Shown here in pieces: positions 39,474 through 46,537 of a stretch of 46,537 bases of DNA. The translations under genes and the position numbers were made by a program. Location of the stretch: contig NZ_VOBQ01000029.1 in NCBI RefSeq assembly GCF_007833165.1, forward strand, positions 1 to 46,537, read 5' to 3'. The notes beneath the pieces were generated by a model. That model was not told where the DNA came from. It saw only the letters and a list, made by a program, of their open reading frames with translations, and made no database searches. Numbering within the stretch: position 1 is the stretch's first letter; each line of letters opens with the position of its first letter. Source of the stretch: Caenimonas sedimenti. GTDB taxonomy: Bacteria > Pseudomonadota > Gammaproteobacteria > Burkholderiales > Burkholderiaceae_C.

Positions 39474-40583
39474 ATGTCCGAGCTCTATATCGGCCTCATG
39501 TCGGGCACGTCGATGGACGGCGTCGATGGCGTGCTGGCCGACTTCTCCGCCGCGCCGCTGCGGGTCCTGGCGGACGCCAGCGCCCCCCTGCCGGACGCGC
39601 TGCGGACGGAACTGATGGCGCTCAACACCAGCGGGCCCGATGAGCTGCACCGGGGCTGGCTGGCGGGCAACGCCCTCATGCGCATCTACGCCGACGTGGT
39701 GCAGCAGCTGCTGAGCCAGGCCGGCGTCGCCGCCACCGTCGTGGACGCCATCGGGGCCCATGGCCAGACGGTGCGGCATCGCCCGCAGCAGTTCGACGGC
39801 ACCGGCTACACGATCCAGTTGGCCCAGCCCGCCTTGCTGGCCGAACTGACGCACATCGACGTGGTGGCGGACTTCCGCAGCCGCGACGTGGCCGCGGGCG
39901 GCCAGGGCGCCCCGCTCGCGCCGTTCTTCCACCAGGCCCTGTTCGGCCGTCCTGGCAAGACCGTGGGCGTGCTCAACTTGGGCGGCATCTCGAACCTGAC
40001 CCTGCTGCATGCCAGCGGCGCCATGCAGGGTTTCGACTGCGGGCCGGGCAACGCCCTGATGGACGCGTGGTGCCAGCAGCACACGGGGCAGCCCTATGAC
40101 GCCGGCGGCGCCTGGGCCGCTTCCGGCCGGGTGATCGAGCCCTTGCTGGCGGCGTTGCTGGCCGAGCCCTACTTCCGGCTGGATCCGCCCAAGAGCACCG
40201 GGCGCGACCTGTTCAACCGCCCCTGGCTCGACGCGCAGCTGGCCGCGTTCGCCGGCTCCGCCCCGGCCGACGTGCAGGCGACGCTGGCCGAGCTCACCGC
40301 CCGCGCCTGCGCGGCGGATGCGCGGCGCCTCGCGCCCGCCCTGCGCGATGTGATCGTCTGTGGCGGCGGCGCCCTCAACACGCACCTGATGCAGCGCCTG
40401 CAGGCCTTGCTGCCGGGCACGCGGGTCGCTTCCAGTGCCGCCCACGGCCTGCCGCCCCTGCAAGTGGAAGCCGCGGCATTCGCCTGGCTGGCCCGCAAGG
40501 CGGTGCGCCGCGAAAACCTGGACCTCCAAAGCACCACGGGCGCCCAAGGCGCCCGTGTGCTGGGGGCAATCTACCCCCGCTGA
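39474..40583 (+). CDS. anmK: Anhydro-N-acetylmuramic acid kinase
   Basis: 369 residues. Converts anhMurNAc plus ATP to MurNAc-6-phosphate in the cytoplasm, recycling cell-wall fragments. N-terminal I-G-L-M-S-G-T-S-M-D-G-V-D and G-A-H-G-Q-T-V-R-H (about 100-108) with L-N-L-G-G-I-S-N-L (about 167-175) and V-C-G-G-G-A-L-N (about 300) are the family landmarks. Near the C-terminus the DNA forms a 10-bp hairpin CACGGGCGCC-CAA-GGCGCCCGTG (40535-40557). Confidence 0.97.
   Translation: MSELYIGLMSGTSMDGVDGVLADFSAAPLRVLADASAPLPDALRTELMALNTSGPDELHRGWLAGNALMRIYADVVQQLLSQAGVAATVVDAIGAHGQTVRHRPQQFDGTGYTIQLAQPALLAELTHIDVVADFRSRDVAAGGQGAPLAPFFHQALFGRPGKTVGVLNLGGISNLTLLHASGAMQGFDCGPGNALMDAWCQQHTGQPYDAGGAWAASGRVIEPLLAALLAEPYFRLDPPKSTGRDLFNRPWLDAQLAAFAGSAPADVQATLAELTARACAADARRLAPALRDVIVCGGGALNTHLMQRLQALLPGTRVASSAAHGLPPLQVEAAAFAWLARKAVRRENLDLQSTTGAQGARVLGAIYPR
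40535..40557 (+). terminator. Hairpin at the 3' end of anmK, possible terminator
   Basis: A 10-bp perfect stem with a 3-base loop, inside the coding region about 25 bases before the stop. There is no T-run. It could mark the 3' end of the anmK transcript or only reflect codons for T-G-A-Q-G-A-R. Confidence 0.35.
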
Positions 40584-40599
40584 TCACTTCAGAAGTTGC

Positions 40600-40965
40600 T
40601 CAGGTCGAGAAACTGGAACCGCAACCGCAGGTGGTCGTGGCGTTCGGGTTCTTGATGACGAACTGAGCACCCTGCAGGTCTTCCTTGTAGTCGATCTCGG
40701 CGCCCACCAGGTACTGGTAGCTCATCGCGTCGATGAGCAGCGAGACGCCGTTCTTGGTCATCACGGTGTCGTCGTCGTTGGTGACTTCGTCGAAGGTGAA
40801 ACCGTACTGGAAGCCGGAGCAGCCGCCGCCCTGCACGAACACGCGCAGCTTCAGGTCGGGGTTGCCCTCCTCGGCGATCAGGTCCGCCACCTTGGCGGCC
40901 GCGCTGTCGCTGAACAGCAGCGGCTGGGGCATTTCGGCGGTGACGTTCTCTGCAACTGCGCTCAT
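40600..40965 (-). CDS. erpA: Iron-sulfur cluster insertion protein ErpA
   Basis: 121 residues. A-type carrier that delivers [4Fe-4S] or [2Fe-2S] clusters to apo-enzymes. The three ligand cysteines are C49 (G-G-G-C-S-G-F), C113 and C115 (T-T-C-G-C-G-S-S-F). N-terminus includes P-Q-P-L-L-F-S-D-S-A-A-A-K. Start ATG 40965. Convergent with anmK (16 bases between), same strand as the bactofilin gene. Confidence 0.96.
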   Translation of the reverse strand: MSAVAENVTAEMPQPLLFSDSAAAKVADLIAEEGNPDLKLRVFVQGGGCSGFQYGFTFDEVTNDDDTVMTKNGVSLLIDAMSYQYLVGAEIDYKEDLQGAQFVIKNPNATTTCGCGSSFST

Positions 40966-41030
40966 GGAGATTCCTTCGGCAAACGGGACGGCTGGGCCCT
41001 ATGGTAAGCCCAGCGAGTCCGCGGCGCCAA

Positions 41031-41429
41031 TCAGGCGCTCTTCGATGCCAGTTTCAGTAGGGGCTTTTCGTCCTCGGCGCCCATCACGAGCGGGCGCATC
41101 TGCCCGGAGATGATGGCGCCCTGGTGCATTTCAAGCGCGACATAGGAGACATCGCCCTCGATCCGCGCCTTCGGCTGCAGTTCCAGCAGCTCGCGGGCGT
41201 GCACCGGCCCGCGCACGGTGCCGTTGATGATGACGTGGTCCGCCTGGACCTCGCCCTGCACCACGGCCGCCTCGGAGATGACGAGCAGGCTCGACTGGTC
41301 GGAGGCGCGGATGTCGCCGAAGACCTCGCCGTCGATGCGCAGGCCTTCGTGGAACTTCATGTTGCCTTCGATCCGCGTGCCCTGCGCGATCAGGCTCTTG
41401 ATGGGGGGCTGGGCTTTCTTGCCGAACAT
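41031..41429 (-). CDS. Bactofilin (polymer-forming cytoskeletal protein)
   Basis: 132 residues. The core is a right-handed beta helix with repeats around I-E-G-N-M-K-F-H-E-G-L-R-I-D-G-E-V-F-G-D-I and V-Q-G-E-V-Q-A-D-H-V-I-I-N-G-T-V-R-G-P-V. Bactofilins assemble into nucleotide-free filaments at the inner membrane and often position cell-wall enzymes. Short tails at both ends. It lies between erpA and a membrane protein of DUF6776 type, with the M23 peptidase 1.6 kb away. Start ATG 41429. Confidence 0.93.
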   Translation of the reverse strand: MFGKKAQPPIKSLIAQGTRIEGNMKFHEGLRIDGEVFGDIRASDQSSLLVISEAAVVQGEVQADHVIINGTVRGPVHARELLELQPKARIEGDVSYVALEMHQGAIISGQMRPLVMGAEDEKPLLKLASKSA

Positions 41430-41450
41430 AGGGTCTCCTCAACGAACGAT

Positions 41451-42158
41451 TTACAAAGACACGTTCTGCACGGCGCGGCTGACCGCGCCCTCCACCACCT
41501 TGGCAGAGACGTTTTTTACCACGGCATGGGCTGGCAGGTCGATCATGCCCTCCATTCGCCGGTATTGGCGGAACTGCAGGGGCAGTGGACCGCCCGGCAA
41601 AGCCATCATCCAGGGCTTGCCTTCGAGGGTGCCGGACACGCTGAGCTCCAGCTTGCCGCGGAATTCCGGCGCGTTCTTGACGGGCTGCAGCACCAGCACC
41701 TGCCACTTGAGCTGGGTGCCGGCCAGCACCTCGGCCTGCAGGCCGCGGATGGCCACGCCTTCGGCACCGCTGGACGGGATGAGTTTCTCGAAAAAGCCGA
41801 GGTCGTCACGCAGCGCGCGGTTCTCGGATTCGAGCGTCTTGATCTGCTGGGCCAGGCGCTCCTGCGCGGCCTTTTCCGCAGTGATCAGGCTGCCGGACGT
41901 GTTGAGGATGGACTGCGCCTTGTCGCGCTCTTCCTGCAGCTTGGCGAAGTCGGCACGCAGCCGGAGCAGTTCCTCGCGGGCGCCCGAGTCGAGCCCGGCG
42001 ATTTCCTTGCCGAACTCGAAGGCCCACAAGCCGATGGCGCCGCAGAATCCCAGCACGACCGCCGCCCCGGCCCAGCGCAGCGGCCAGGGCATGGCGCTGC
42101 GCAGCACCATCCGCGGGGCACTGATCGTGAGCCGTCGCCTCAGCAGTTTGAAACGCAT
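41451..42158 (-). CDS. DUF6776-like membrane protein with coiled coil
   Basis: 235 residues. One membrane segment (about 28-46), then a coiled-coil stretch (about 58-120; E-E-L-L-R-L-R-A-D-F-A-K-L-Q-E-E-R-D-K), then a C-terminal beta-rich periplasmic domain. This layout fits DUF6776 proteins of Burkholderiales. The function is unknown. It ends 21 bases before the bactofilin start, so co-expression and a cell-wall or shape role are possible. Start ATG 42158. Confidence 0.8.
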   Translation of the reverse strand: MRFKLLRRRLTISAPRMVLRSAMPWPLRWAGAAVVLGFCGAIGLWAFEFGKEIAGLDSGAREELLRLRADFAKLQEERDKAQSILNTSGSLITAEKAAQERLAQQIKTLESENRALRDDLGFFEKLIPSSGAEGVAIRGLQAEVLAGTQLKWQVLVLQPVKNAPEFRGKLELSVSGTLEGKPWMMALPGGPLPLQFRQYRRMEGMIDLPAHAVVKNVSAKVVEGAVSRAVQNVSL

Positions 42159-42180
42159 GGTTGAGCATCCTGCCCAATCA

Positions 42181-42217
42181 ACAAAGCCGCAGCAAGTGCG
42201 AACTTGTGCGGCTTTGT
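42181..42217 (-). terminator. Strong hairpin downstream of rpsI
   Basis: ACAAAGCCGC (42181-42190) pairs with GCGGCTTTGT (42208-42217). An inner stem CAAGT-GCGA-ACTTG extends it, with one bulged base. Followed on the minus strand by TGATTGGG. It lies between the end of rpsI and the start of the DUF6776-like gene. Confidence 0.65.
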
Positions 42218-42228
42218 GTCGGACGAAA

Positions 42229-42242
42229 CCCCGATGTCGGGG
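42229..42242 (-). terminator. Short hairpin CCCCGA/TCGGGG with T-run after rpsI
   Basis: On the minus strand: CCCCGA, CA, TCGGGG, then TTTCG. Only 9 bases after the rpsI stop; forms a tandem with the larger hairpin at 42181-42217. Confidence 0.5.
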
Positions 42243-42251
42243 ATCAAACGG

Positions 42252-42644
42252 TTAACGCTTCGAGAACTGCTTGCGGCGGCGCGCGGAGTGCAGGCCGACC
42301 TTCTTGCGTTCCACTTCGCGGGCGTCGCGGGTGACGAAACCGGCAGCCGACAGCGCCGGCTTCAGGGTCGCGTCCCAGTCGATCAGCGCGCGCGTGATGC
42401 CGTGGCGCACCGCGCCGGCCTGGCCGGACTCGCCGCCACCGTGCACGTTGCACATGATGTCGAACGTCTCGGCATGGTTCGTCAGCATCAGGGGCTGCTT
42501 GGCGATCATGATCGAGGTCTGGCGGCCGAAGAACTCCTGGATGTCCTTGTCGTTCACCGTGATCTTGCCGGTGCCCTTCTTCATGAACACGCGGGCGACG
42601 CTGCTCTTGCGCCGGCCGGTGCCGTTGTTCCAGTCACCGATCAT
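42252..42644 (-). CDS. rpsI: 30S ribosomal protein S9
   Basis: 130 residues. Primary small-subunit protein near the P site. M-I-G-D-W-N-N-G-T-G-R-R-K-S-S-V-A-R-V-F at the start and a basic C-terminus R-R-R-K-Q-F-S-K-R, which reaches the P-site tRNA. Overlaps rplM by 4 bases (42641-42644). Confidence 0.98.
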   Translation of the reverse strand: MIGDWNNGTGRRKSSVARVFMKKGTGKITVNDKDIQEFFGRQTSIMIAKQPLMLTNHAETFDIMCNVHGGGESGQAGAVRHGITRALIDWDATLKPALSAAGFVTRDAREVERKKVGLHSARRRKQFSKR

Positions 42645-43087
42645 TTGGGGGCTCCAGGGAGTTCGAGCAGCTTCGGCTGCTGGGCGCTATGCGGGTGCTC
42701 GGCGCCGCCGTACACCTTGAGCTTCTTGATCATGGCGTAGCCCAGCGGGCCCTTGGGCAGCATGCCCTTGACGGCCTTTTCCAGCGCGCGGCCGGGGTGC
42801 TTGGCCTGCATTTCCTTGAAGGTCTGCTGGCGGATGCCGCCCGGGTAGCCGGTGTGGCGGTAGTAGATCTTGTCGGTCTCTTTCGCGCCGGTGACCCGGA
42901 GCTTGGAGGCGTTGATGACGACGATGAAGTCGCCGGTGTCGACGTGAGGCGTGTAAATGGCCTTGTGCTTGCCGCGCAGTCGGAGGGCAGCTTCGCTGGC
43001 TACCCGTCCGAGCACCTTGTCGGTGGCGTCAATCACAAACCACTCGTGCGTCACGTCAGCGGGTTTCGCGCTGACAGTGGTGGTCAT
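42641..43087 (-). CDS. rplM: 50S ribosomal protein L13
   Basis: 148 residues. First gene of the rplM-rpsI operon. Family landmarks: W-F-V-I-D-A-T-D-K-V-L-G-R, G-K-H-K-A-I-Y-T-P-H-V-D-T-G-D, G-M-L-P-K-G-P-L-G, and H-P-H-S-A-Q-Q-P. Start M-T-T-T at 43087. The 157-base space upstream holds the likely promoter (43231-43236). Confidence 0.98.
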   Translation of the reverse strand: MTTTVSAKPADVTHEWFVIDATDKVLGRVASEAALRLRGKHKAIYTPHVDTGDFIVVINASKLRVTGAKETDKIYYRHTGYPGGIRQQTFKEMQAKHPGRALEKAVKGMLPKGPLGYAMIKKLKVYGGAEHPHSAQQPKLLELPGAPK

Positions 43088-43230
43088 AAGACTCTCGAGC
43101 TTGGTTTGGGAGGACTCTTTTCCGCGGTCGGTGTCCCTCTGGCGGGGATCTCTTAGGCGGTGGATGTGTCGATCAATGCAAATTGCCCGACGTCTCTGCC
43201 GCGGAGTCGCAAGGCGCTGCAGAGCCCGGC

Positions 43231-43236
43231 ATTATA
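43231..43236 (-). promoter_or_regulatory. Consensus -10 TATAAT upstream of rplM-rpsI
   Basis: On the minus strand TATAAT is perfect, 144 bases before the rplM ATG. A matching -35 is not clear. The interval 43088-43230 otherwise holds a long untranslated leader with no gene; autoregulation by a ribosomal protein there would be possible. Confidence 0.5.
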
Positions 43237-43244
43237 CAAAGGAA

Positions 43245-44852
43245 TCAGGGAAAGGGCGCGTTGGGCGATTCGGCCGGGACGGGAGGGGGCGGCGGAGGCG
43301 CCGGCGGCTTGCGGCGGTAGACCAGGAAATGCTTGTCGACGTTCAGGTCGTTGCGCTTGATCCTGGCGGCCTGCGGGTCGGCCTTGAACTCGCGCTCCAG
43401 CTGGTAGTCACGCGCCAGGAAGGGGTGGTCCTTGCATTCCCAGGGGCGCAGGGCGACGTAGAGCGGGCGCAGTTCGGCGAACACGTCGCACATGGGCGTG
43501 CGGGGTTTCTTGCGCAGGAAATCGGTCACCTGCCGGCTGGCCAGGCCCGGATAGTCCAGGATGGCACGGCGCGAGTAGTAGGCCGAGTAGCCCAGCGGTT
43601 CCATGCCGGCGTAGTCCGTGGGTCCCAGCACCTGCCCGAGGTATCGCCCCATCTGCTGGCGCACCGGGGTTTCGATGAAGCGCTGGATCCCGCGCTCGGC
43701 GCGGATGTTGCCCGGCAGGACGGCCAGCAGCGCCGCCGCGTAGCCGAGCGCCACCACGGTGGCCGCCGACGGCCGCGGAAAGACACACACCAGCCCGTAG
43801 CCGGCCACCAGCACGGTGGCGGCGGACAGCGGCGCCAGGTACCAGCCGAAGACCCCCGCGACGGCGAACTGGTAGTAGAGCCAATAGGCGAGCACGAAAG
43901 CGACCGGCATGTAAAGCGCGTCCACGCGGCGCACGGCCGCCTGCCAGGCCCCCACGACGAAGAGACCGCCGACCAGGATGGAAATGGCGCCGTTGTCCCA
44001 TTCGCGCCAGTGCCCCATGCCGTGGCCGGCGAAGGAGGGCCCCAGCGGCACCAGCAAGCTCAGGAACTTGTGGAAGTCGCGCCCGCCGTAGGAATAGCCG
44101 AACCACTTCGCCAGGATGGTGTTGGGGATCGGCGAGCCGTAGTACAGCGACGTGAACAACAGCCACGGCAGGTACAGCATGAACGCGATGGCCAGGATGC
44201 GCGGCAGCTCGCGGCGCAGGAAGGCGAGGCAAAAGCCCAGGCCCAGGAGGTTGAGGAACAGGAAGTCGGGCCGCGCGTAGAGCGCCAGCGCCATGCCCAC
44301 GGCGATCAGCCGCGGCGAGCGCACGGCATAGGCGTGGAAATTGAAGAACAGCACGAGCGTGACGACCGTGGTCTCCATCCCCGCCATGCCCCACAGGACC
44401 TGGTGGTGCTCGAAGGCGAGGTAGCCCAGCGTCGAAATCACCCAGGCGAGGCGCATGCCGGGTTCCACCTCGACCCGCTGCATCAGCCGGTGCGCCAGCC
44501 AGACCACACCCACGGCGGCCAGCGCGGAAGCCGCCTTCTGGAACGCCAGCGCGTGCGCCGCCACACCGTCGACCAGACCCGACAGCAGCGGCACCAGCAC
44601 GCTCAGGGGGCTGGTGAAGCCGTGCAGCGGCGCCTCTCCGGGCTTCACGTGCGTGAGGCCAAGCCCGGCCCAGAAGTTCTCCACGTGCAGGACGGTGATG
44701 AGCGCGTCTTCCCAGGTGCGCTGGGTGTGGCGCCAGAAAAACAGCCGCAGCAGCAGCGCAATCACCAGCAGGGCACCCACGGTGACCGGCACCAGCAGGT
44801 CGTGGACAGTGCGCCGGCTGCCCGGCTCGGTGGGGATGCTGGTGGCCTCCAT
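43245..44852 (-). CDS. Polytopic membrane protein, glycosyltransferase (GT-C)-like
   Basis: 535 residues. About ten to twelve hydrophobic segments and an early acidic motif T-W-E-D-A-L-I-T (about 47-54) in the first loop, which is where GT-C lipid-sugar transferases place their catalytic Asp/Glu. A large C-terminal soluble domain (about 400-535) has a Pro-rich end (P-A-P-P-P-P-P-P-V-P). It may add a sugar from polyprenyl phosphate to lipid or protein in the periplasm; the exact substrate is unknown. Start ATG 44852. Divergent from rlmJ across 48 bases. Confidence 0.75.
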   Translation of the reverse strand: MEATSIPTEPGSRRTVHDLLVPVTVGALLVIALLLRLFFWRHTQRTWEDALITVLHVENFWAGLGLTHVKPGEAPLHGFTSPLSVLVPLLSGLVDGVAAHALAFQKAASALAAVGVVWLAHRLMQRVEVEPGMRLAWVISTLGYLAFEHHQVLWGMAGMETTVVTLVLFFNFHAYAVRSPRLIAVGMALALYARPDFLFLNLLGLGFCLAFLRRELPRILAIAFMLYLPWLLFTSLYYGSPIPNTILAKWFGYSYGGRDFHKFLSLLVPLGPSFAGHGMGHWREWDNGAISILVGGLFVVGAWQAAVRRVDALYMPVAFVLAYWLYYQFAVAGVFGWYLAPLSAATVLVAGYGLVCVFPRPSAATVVALGYAAALLAVLPGNIRAERGIQRFIETPVRQQMGRYLGQVLGPTDYAGMEPLGYSAYYSRRAILDYPGLASRQVTDFLRKKPRTPMCDVFAELRPLYVALRPWECKDHPFLARDYQLEREFKADPQAARIKRNDLNVDKHFLVYRRKPPAPPPPPPVPAESPNAPFP

Positions 44853-44900
44853 GAGGCATCCTAGCAAGTCCGGGCGGCCCGCCCGCTGTACCATGCCCGC

Positions 44901-45800
44901 ATGTTCAGCTATCGCCACGGTTTCCACGCCGGCAACCATGCGGACGTGCTGAAGCACATGGTGCTGATCGCCGTCCTCAAGCACCTGACCGCCAAGCCGA
45001 CGGCGCTGACGGTCATCGACACCCATGCCGGCGCGGGGCTGTACCGCCTCGACAGCGACTTCGCGGGGACCTCGGGGGAAGCCGCGGACGGCTACCTGAA
45101 ACTCGCCGCCAGCCCAACGGCGGCTGCGGCCTCGCCCCTCATCGCCGACTACCTGGCGCTGGTGGCCGGCTTCAACCCGTCGGGCAAGCTGAAGATCTAC
45201 CCGGGCTCGCCCTTCGTGGCCCAGGCCGTGCTGCGCGACGAAGCCCGGGACCGCCTGCGCCTGTTCGAATTGCATCCGACCGACAGCAAGGCGCTGGCCG
45301 GCCACATCGAACAGATCGAAGCCAAGCGGATGGTGAGCATGGAACGCGCGGACGGCTTCGAAAGCCTGCGCAAGCTGCTGCCGCCGCCTTCGCGGCGGGC
45401 CCTGGTGCTGATGGACCCGAGCTACGAGATCAAGACCGACTACGCCCGTGTCGCGGCCGTGGTGCAGGAGGCGCTGACGCGCTTCGCGACGGGCACCTAC
45501 ATGGTCTGGTACCCGGTGATCCCGCGGCCCGAGGCGCACTCATTGCCGAAGCGGCTGAAGACGCTGGCCAACCAGGCCGGCAAGCCCTGGCTGCACGCGA
45601 CGCTGAACATCGGGCAGTCGGAGGCGCGGGCCAAGGCCCTGCCCGGCGACGACGCGCCGCGCCCCGGCCTCACGGCCAGCGGAGTGTTCCTGGTGAATCC
45701 GCCCCACACCTTGAAGCCGGCACTGAAGGAGGCGCTGCCCCAGCTGGTGGAGGCGCTGGGCCGCGGCCGGGGCCAGGGTCAGGTGCTGGAAGCGAGCTGA
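44901..45800 (+). CDS. rlmJ: 23S rRNA (adenine(2030)-N(6))-methyltransferase
   Basis: 299 residues. Methylates A2030 of 23S rRNA using S-adenosylmethionine. N-terminus M-F-S-Y-R-H-G-F-H-A-G-N-H-A-D-V-L-K-H, SAM motif D-T-H-A-G-A-G-L-Y (about 48-56) and catalytic M-D-P-S-Y-E-I-K (about residue 172) are clear. Start ATG 44901. A small hairpin (45803-45816) lies just after the stop. Confidence 0.96.
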   Translation: MFSYRHGFHAGNHADVLKHMVLIAVLKHLTAKPTALTVIDTHAGAGLYRLDSDFAGTSGEAADGYLKLAASPTAAAASPLIADYLALVAGFNPSGKLKIYPGSPFVAQAVLRDEARDRLRLFELHPTDSKALAGHIEQIEAKRMVSMERADGFESLRKLLPPPSRRALVLMDPSYEIKTDYARVAAVVQEALTRFATGTYMVWYPVIPRPEAHSLPKRLKTLANQAGKPWLHATLNIGQSEARAKALPGDDAPRPGLTASGVFLVNPPHTLKPALKEALPQLVEALGRGRGQGQVLEAS

Positions 45801-45802
45801 GC

Positions 45803-45816
45803 GCCTGGCCGCAGGC
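45803..45816. terminator. Small hairpin GCCTG-GCCG-CAGGC between convergent genes
   Basis: Five-bp stem with a 4-base loop between rlmJ and the CAP-domain gene. There is no T-run; weak evidence. Confidence 0.3.
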
Positions 45817-45821
45817 TGAAC

Positions 45822-46355
45822 CTAACGGCGCGCCAGCACCATCGTCCAGTAACCCCCGTAGACGGTGCCGGCCCGCGCCGCGCAAGCCACGCCGATCTCC
45901 GTGAACTTGGGGTCCATGATGTTGCTGCAATGACCGGGGCTGTTGAGCCAGCCGCGCATCACCGAATGGGCGTCGAACTGGCCCGCTGCGATGTTCTCGG
46001 CCACGCCGCGCCATTTGTAGCCGACGGCATCCACGCGATGCGCGGGTTCGGTGCCGCTGAGGCTGCGGTGGTCGAAGTAGTTGCGGTCCGCCATGTCGCG
46101 CGAGTGGCCCGAGGCGGCCGACACCAGTTGGTCGTTCCAGGCGACGGCGCGGGCTGCGCCGTAAACCTGTCCGCCGCAGTTGGAGCCGCGCGCACGCACG
46201 GCGTTGACCTGCTGCAGGATGGCCTCACGCAGGCCGGGCACTTCGCAGGGCGTGCTGAATTTCATGGTTCCGGCACTGGCCACGGCCGGTGCCACGAGCG
46301 CCAGAGCCAGCACGGCAGAGGCAGGAGCGGGCGGTTGGAAAAAACGCATGCCCAT
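45822..46355 (-). CDS. Secreted CAP-domain (SCP/PR-1-like) protein
   Basis: 177 residues from ATG 46355; ATG 46349 is also possible, and no clear ribosome site precedes either. A signal peptide ends near A-S-A (residue 28). The CAP fold is shown by A-W-N-D-Q-L-V-S-A-A, H-S-R-D-M-A-D-R-N-Y-F-D-H-R-S, V-A-E-N-I-A-A-G-Q, and M-R-G-W-L-N-S-P-G-H-C-S-N-I-M. Cysteines suggest disulfides. CAP proteins are extracellular, with roles from lipid binding to proteolysis; this one has no stated role. Frames further upstream are unsupported. Confidence 0.88.
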   Translation of the reverse strand: MGMRFFQPPAPASAVLALALVAPAVASAGTMKFSTPCEVPGLREAILQQVNAVRARGSNCGGQVYGAARAVAWNDQLVSAASGHSRDMADRNYFDHRSLSGTEPAHRVDAVGYKWRGVAENIAAGQFDAHSVMRGWLNSPGHCSNIMDPKFTEIGVACAARAGTVYGGYWTMVLARR

Positions 46356-46449
46356 GGGATGTAGGACGGCGCCGCAGGTTCCCCTGGCACCTCGTCCTAC
46401 GTGACACGCGCTAGGAGCCTGGGCGGCAGAGAAACGGGCCTGCGCCGGC

Positions 46450-46465
46450 ACCTGAATCAGCGCCA
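46450..46465. repeat. Left arm of a perfect 16-bp inverted repeat
   Basis: ACCTGAATCAGCGCCA is the exact reverse complement of the last 16 bases of the window (46522-46537). The 56 bases between hold AAGGAGG and an ATG. Confidence 0.8.
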
Positions 46466-46520
46466 GGCTAGGCGCGGCCGACGCCGTGTGCTTTCGCACT
46501 CAAGGAGGCCGTAACGACGC

Positions 46521-46537
46521 ATGGCGCTGATTCAGGT
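46521..46537 (+). CDS. Start of an unidentified gene, cut by the window edge
   Basis: ATG at 46521 begins M-A-L-I-Q-V, preceded by AAGGAGG at 46502-46508 (12-base spacing). Nothing can be said about the product. Bases 46522-46537 form the right arm of the inverted repeat; on the opposite strand the left arm also reads A-L-I-Q-V. Confidence 0.3.

Noticed and set aside
46356..46499. N-terminal extension of the CAP-domain protein
   Set aside because: Would put 48 residues before a good signal peptide; only the shorter start gives a secretory N-terminus.
1..46537. tRNA or rRNA genes and CRISPR arrays
   Set aside because: Scanned by eye on both strands; no T-arm/CCA-type cloverleaf, rRNA stretches or spaced direct repeats were seen. 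A covariance search would settle the tRNA point.

Overview
The window is GC-rich, densely coded DNA that looks like the chromosome of a betaproteobacterium of the order Burkholderiales, most likely Comamonadaceae (Ramlibacter/Variovorax-like; the genus is inference). Grounds: orphan Bug/TTT-type substrate-binding proteins, the order tyrS - M23 peptidase - anmK - erpA - bactofilin - rpsI/rplM, a phoH-ybeY pair and ruvAB. I see no rRNA, tRNA or CRISPR array. No gap between genes exceeds 300 bp; the largest are 37914-38092, 23180-23353, 46356-46520 and 43088-43244, and all are described.

Layout. (1) 1-127: tail of an IS481-type transposase inserted at a CTAG site that forms the stop codon of a GNAT gene. 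(2) 124-2810, minus strand: an operon SPFH protein - ribbon-helix-helix protein - exported serine hydrolase - GNAT, with a good promoter overlapped by a perfect palindrome; a small divergent ABC-like ATPase (2886-3374) has a Glu-to-Gln change at the Walker B catalytic position. (3) 3394-6338: exported MBL-fold enzyme and exported alpha/beta hydrolase. (4) 6435-14643: LysR regulator divergent from a seven-gene catabolic/uptake operon (Bug protein, MmgE/PrpD, CaiB CoA-transferase, crotonase, MDR oxidoreductase, second Bug protein, Tat/lipoprotein solute-binding protein). A 13-bp motif is shared by this operon's leader and that of the alpha/beta hydrolase. (5) 14675-18627: WXXGXW-repeat protein, ttcA, DUF4136-like lipoprotein, histidine phosphatase, DSD1-type PLP enzyme. 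(6) 18647-21857: a fusion of a fatty-acid-hydroxylase/alkylglycerol-monooxygenase-like domain to a lysoplasmalogenase (YhhN/TMEM86) domain, tail-to-tail with a Baeyer-Villiger-type flavoprotein. (7) 21905-25447: glyoxalase II-like enzyme, exported MsrB, decayed NHL tail, NHL lipoprotein. (8) 25569-29719: two-component system overlapping ruvA, then ruvB. (9) 29718-32513: phoH, ybeY (with a REP-like repeat at its 5' end), dtd, CDF transporter. (10) 32544-35917: second two-component system (FixJ type), secreted GlcG/HbpS-like protein and an ankyrin protein. (11) 35934-36661: VapBC with a tandem operator. (12) 36678-43087: tyrS, M23 peptidase, anmK, erpA, bactofilin, DUF6776-like protein, rpsI-rplM. 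(13) 43245-46537: membrane glycosyltransferase-like protein, rlmJ, CAP-domain protein, and the first codons of a gene at the window edge inside an inverted repeat.

Most of the window is conserved housekeeping. The parts that merit attention are the ether-lipid-type enzyme fusion at 18647-20404, the SPFH/RHH/degenerate-ATPase locus at 1699-3374, the shared operator-like motif of the LysR locus, and the FixJ-type two-component locus with two palindromes. All functional statements come from reading motifs by eye; no database search was run.
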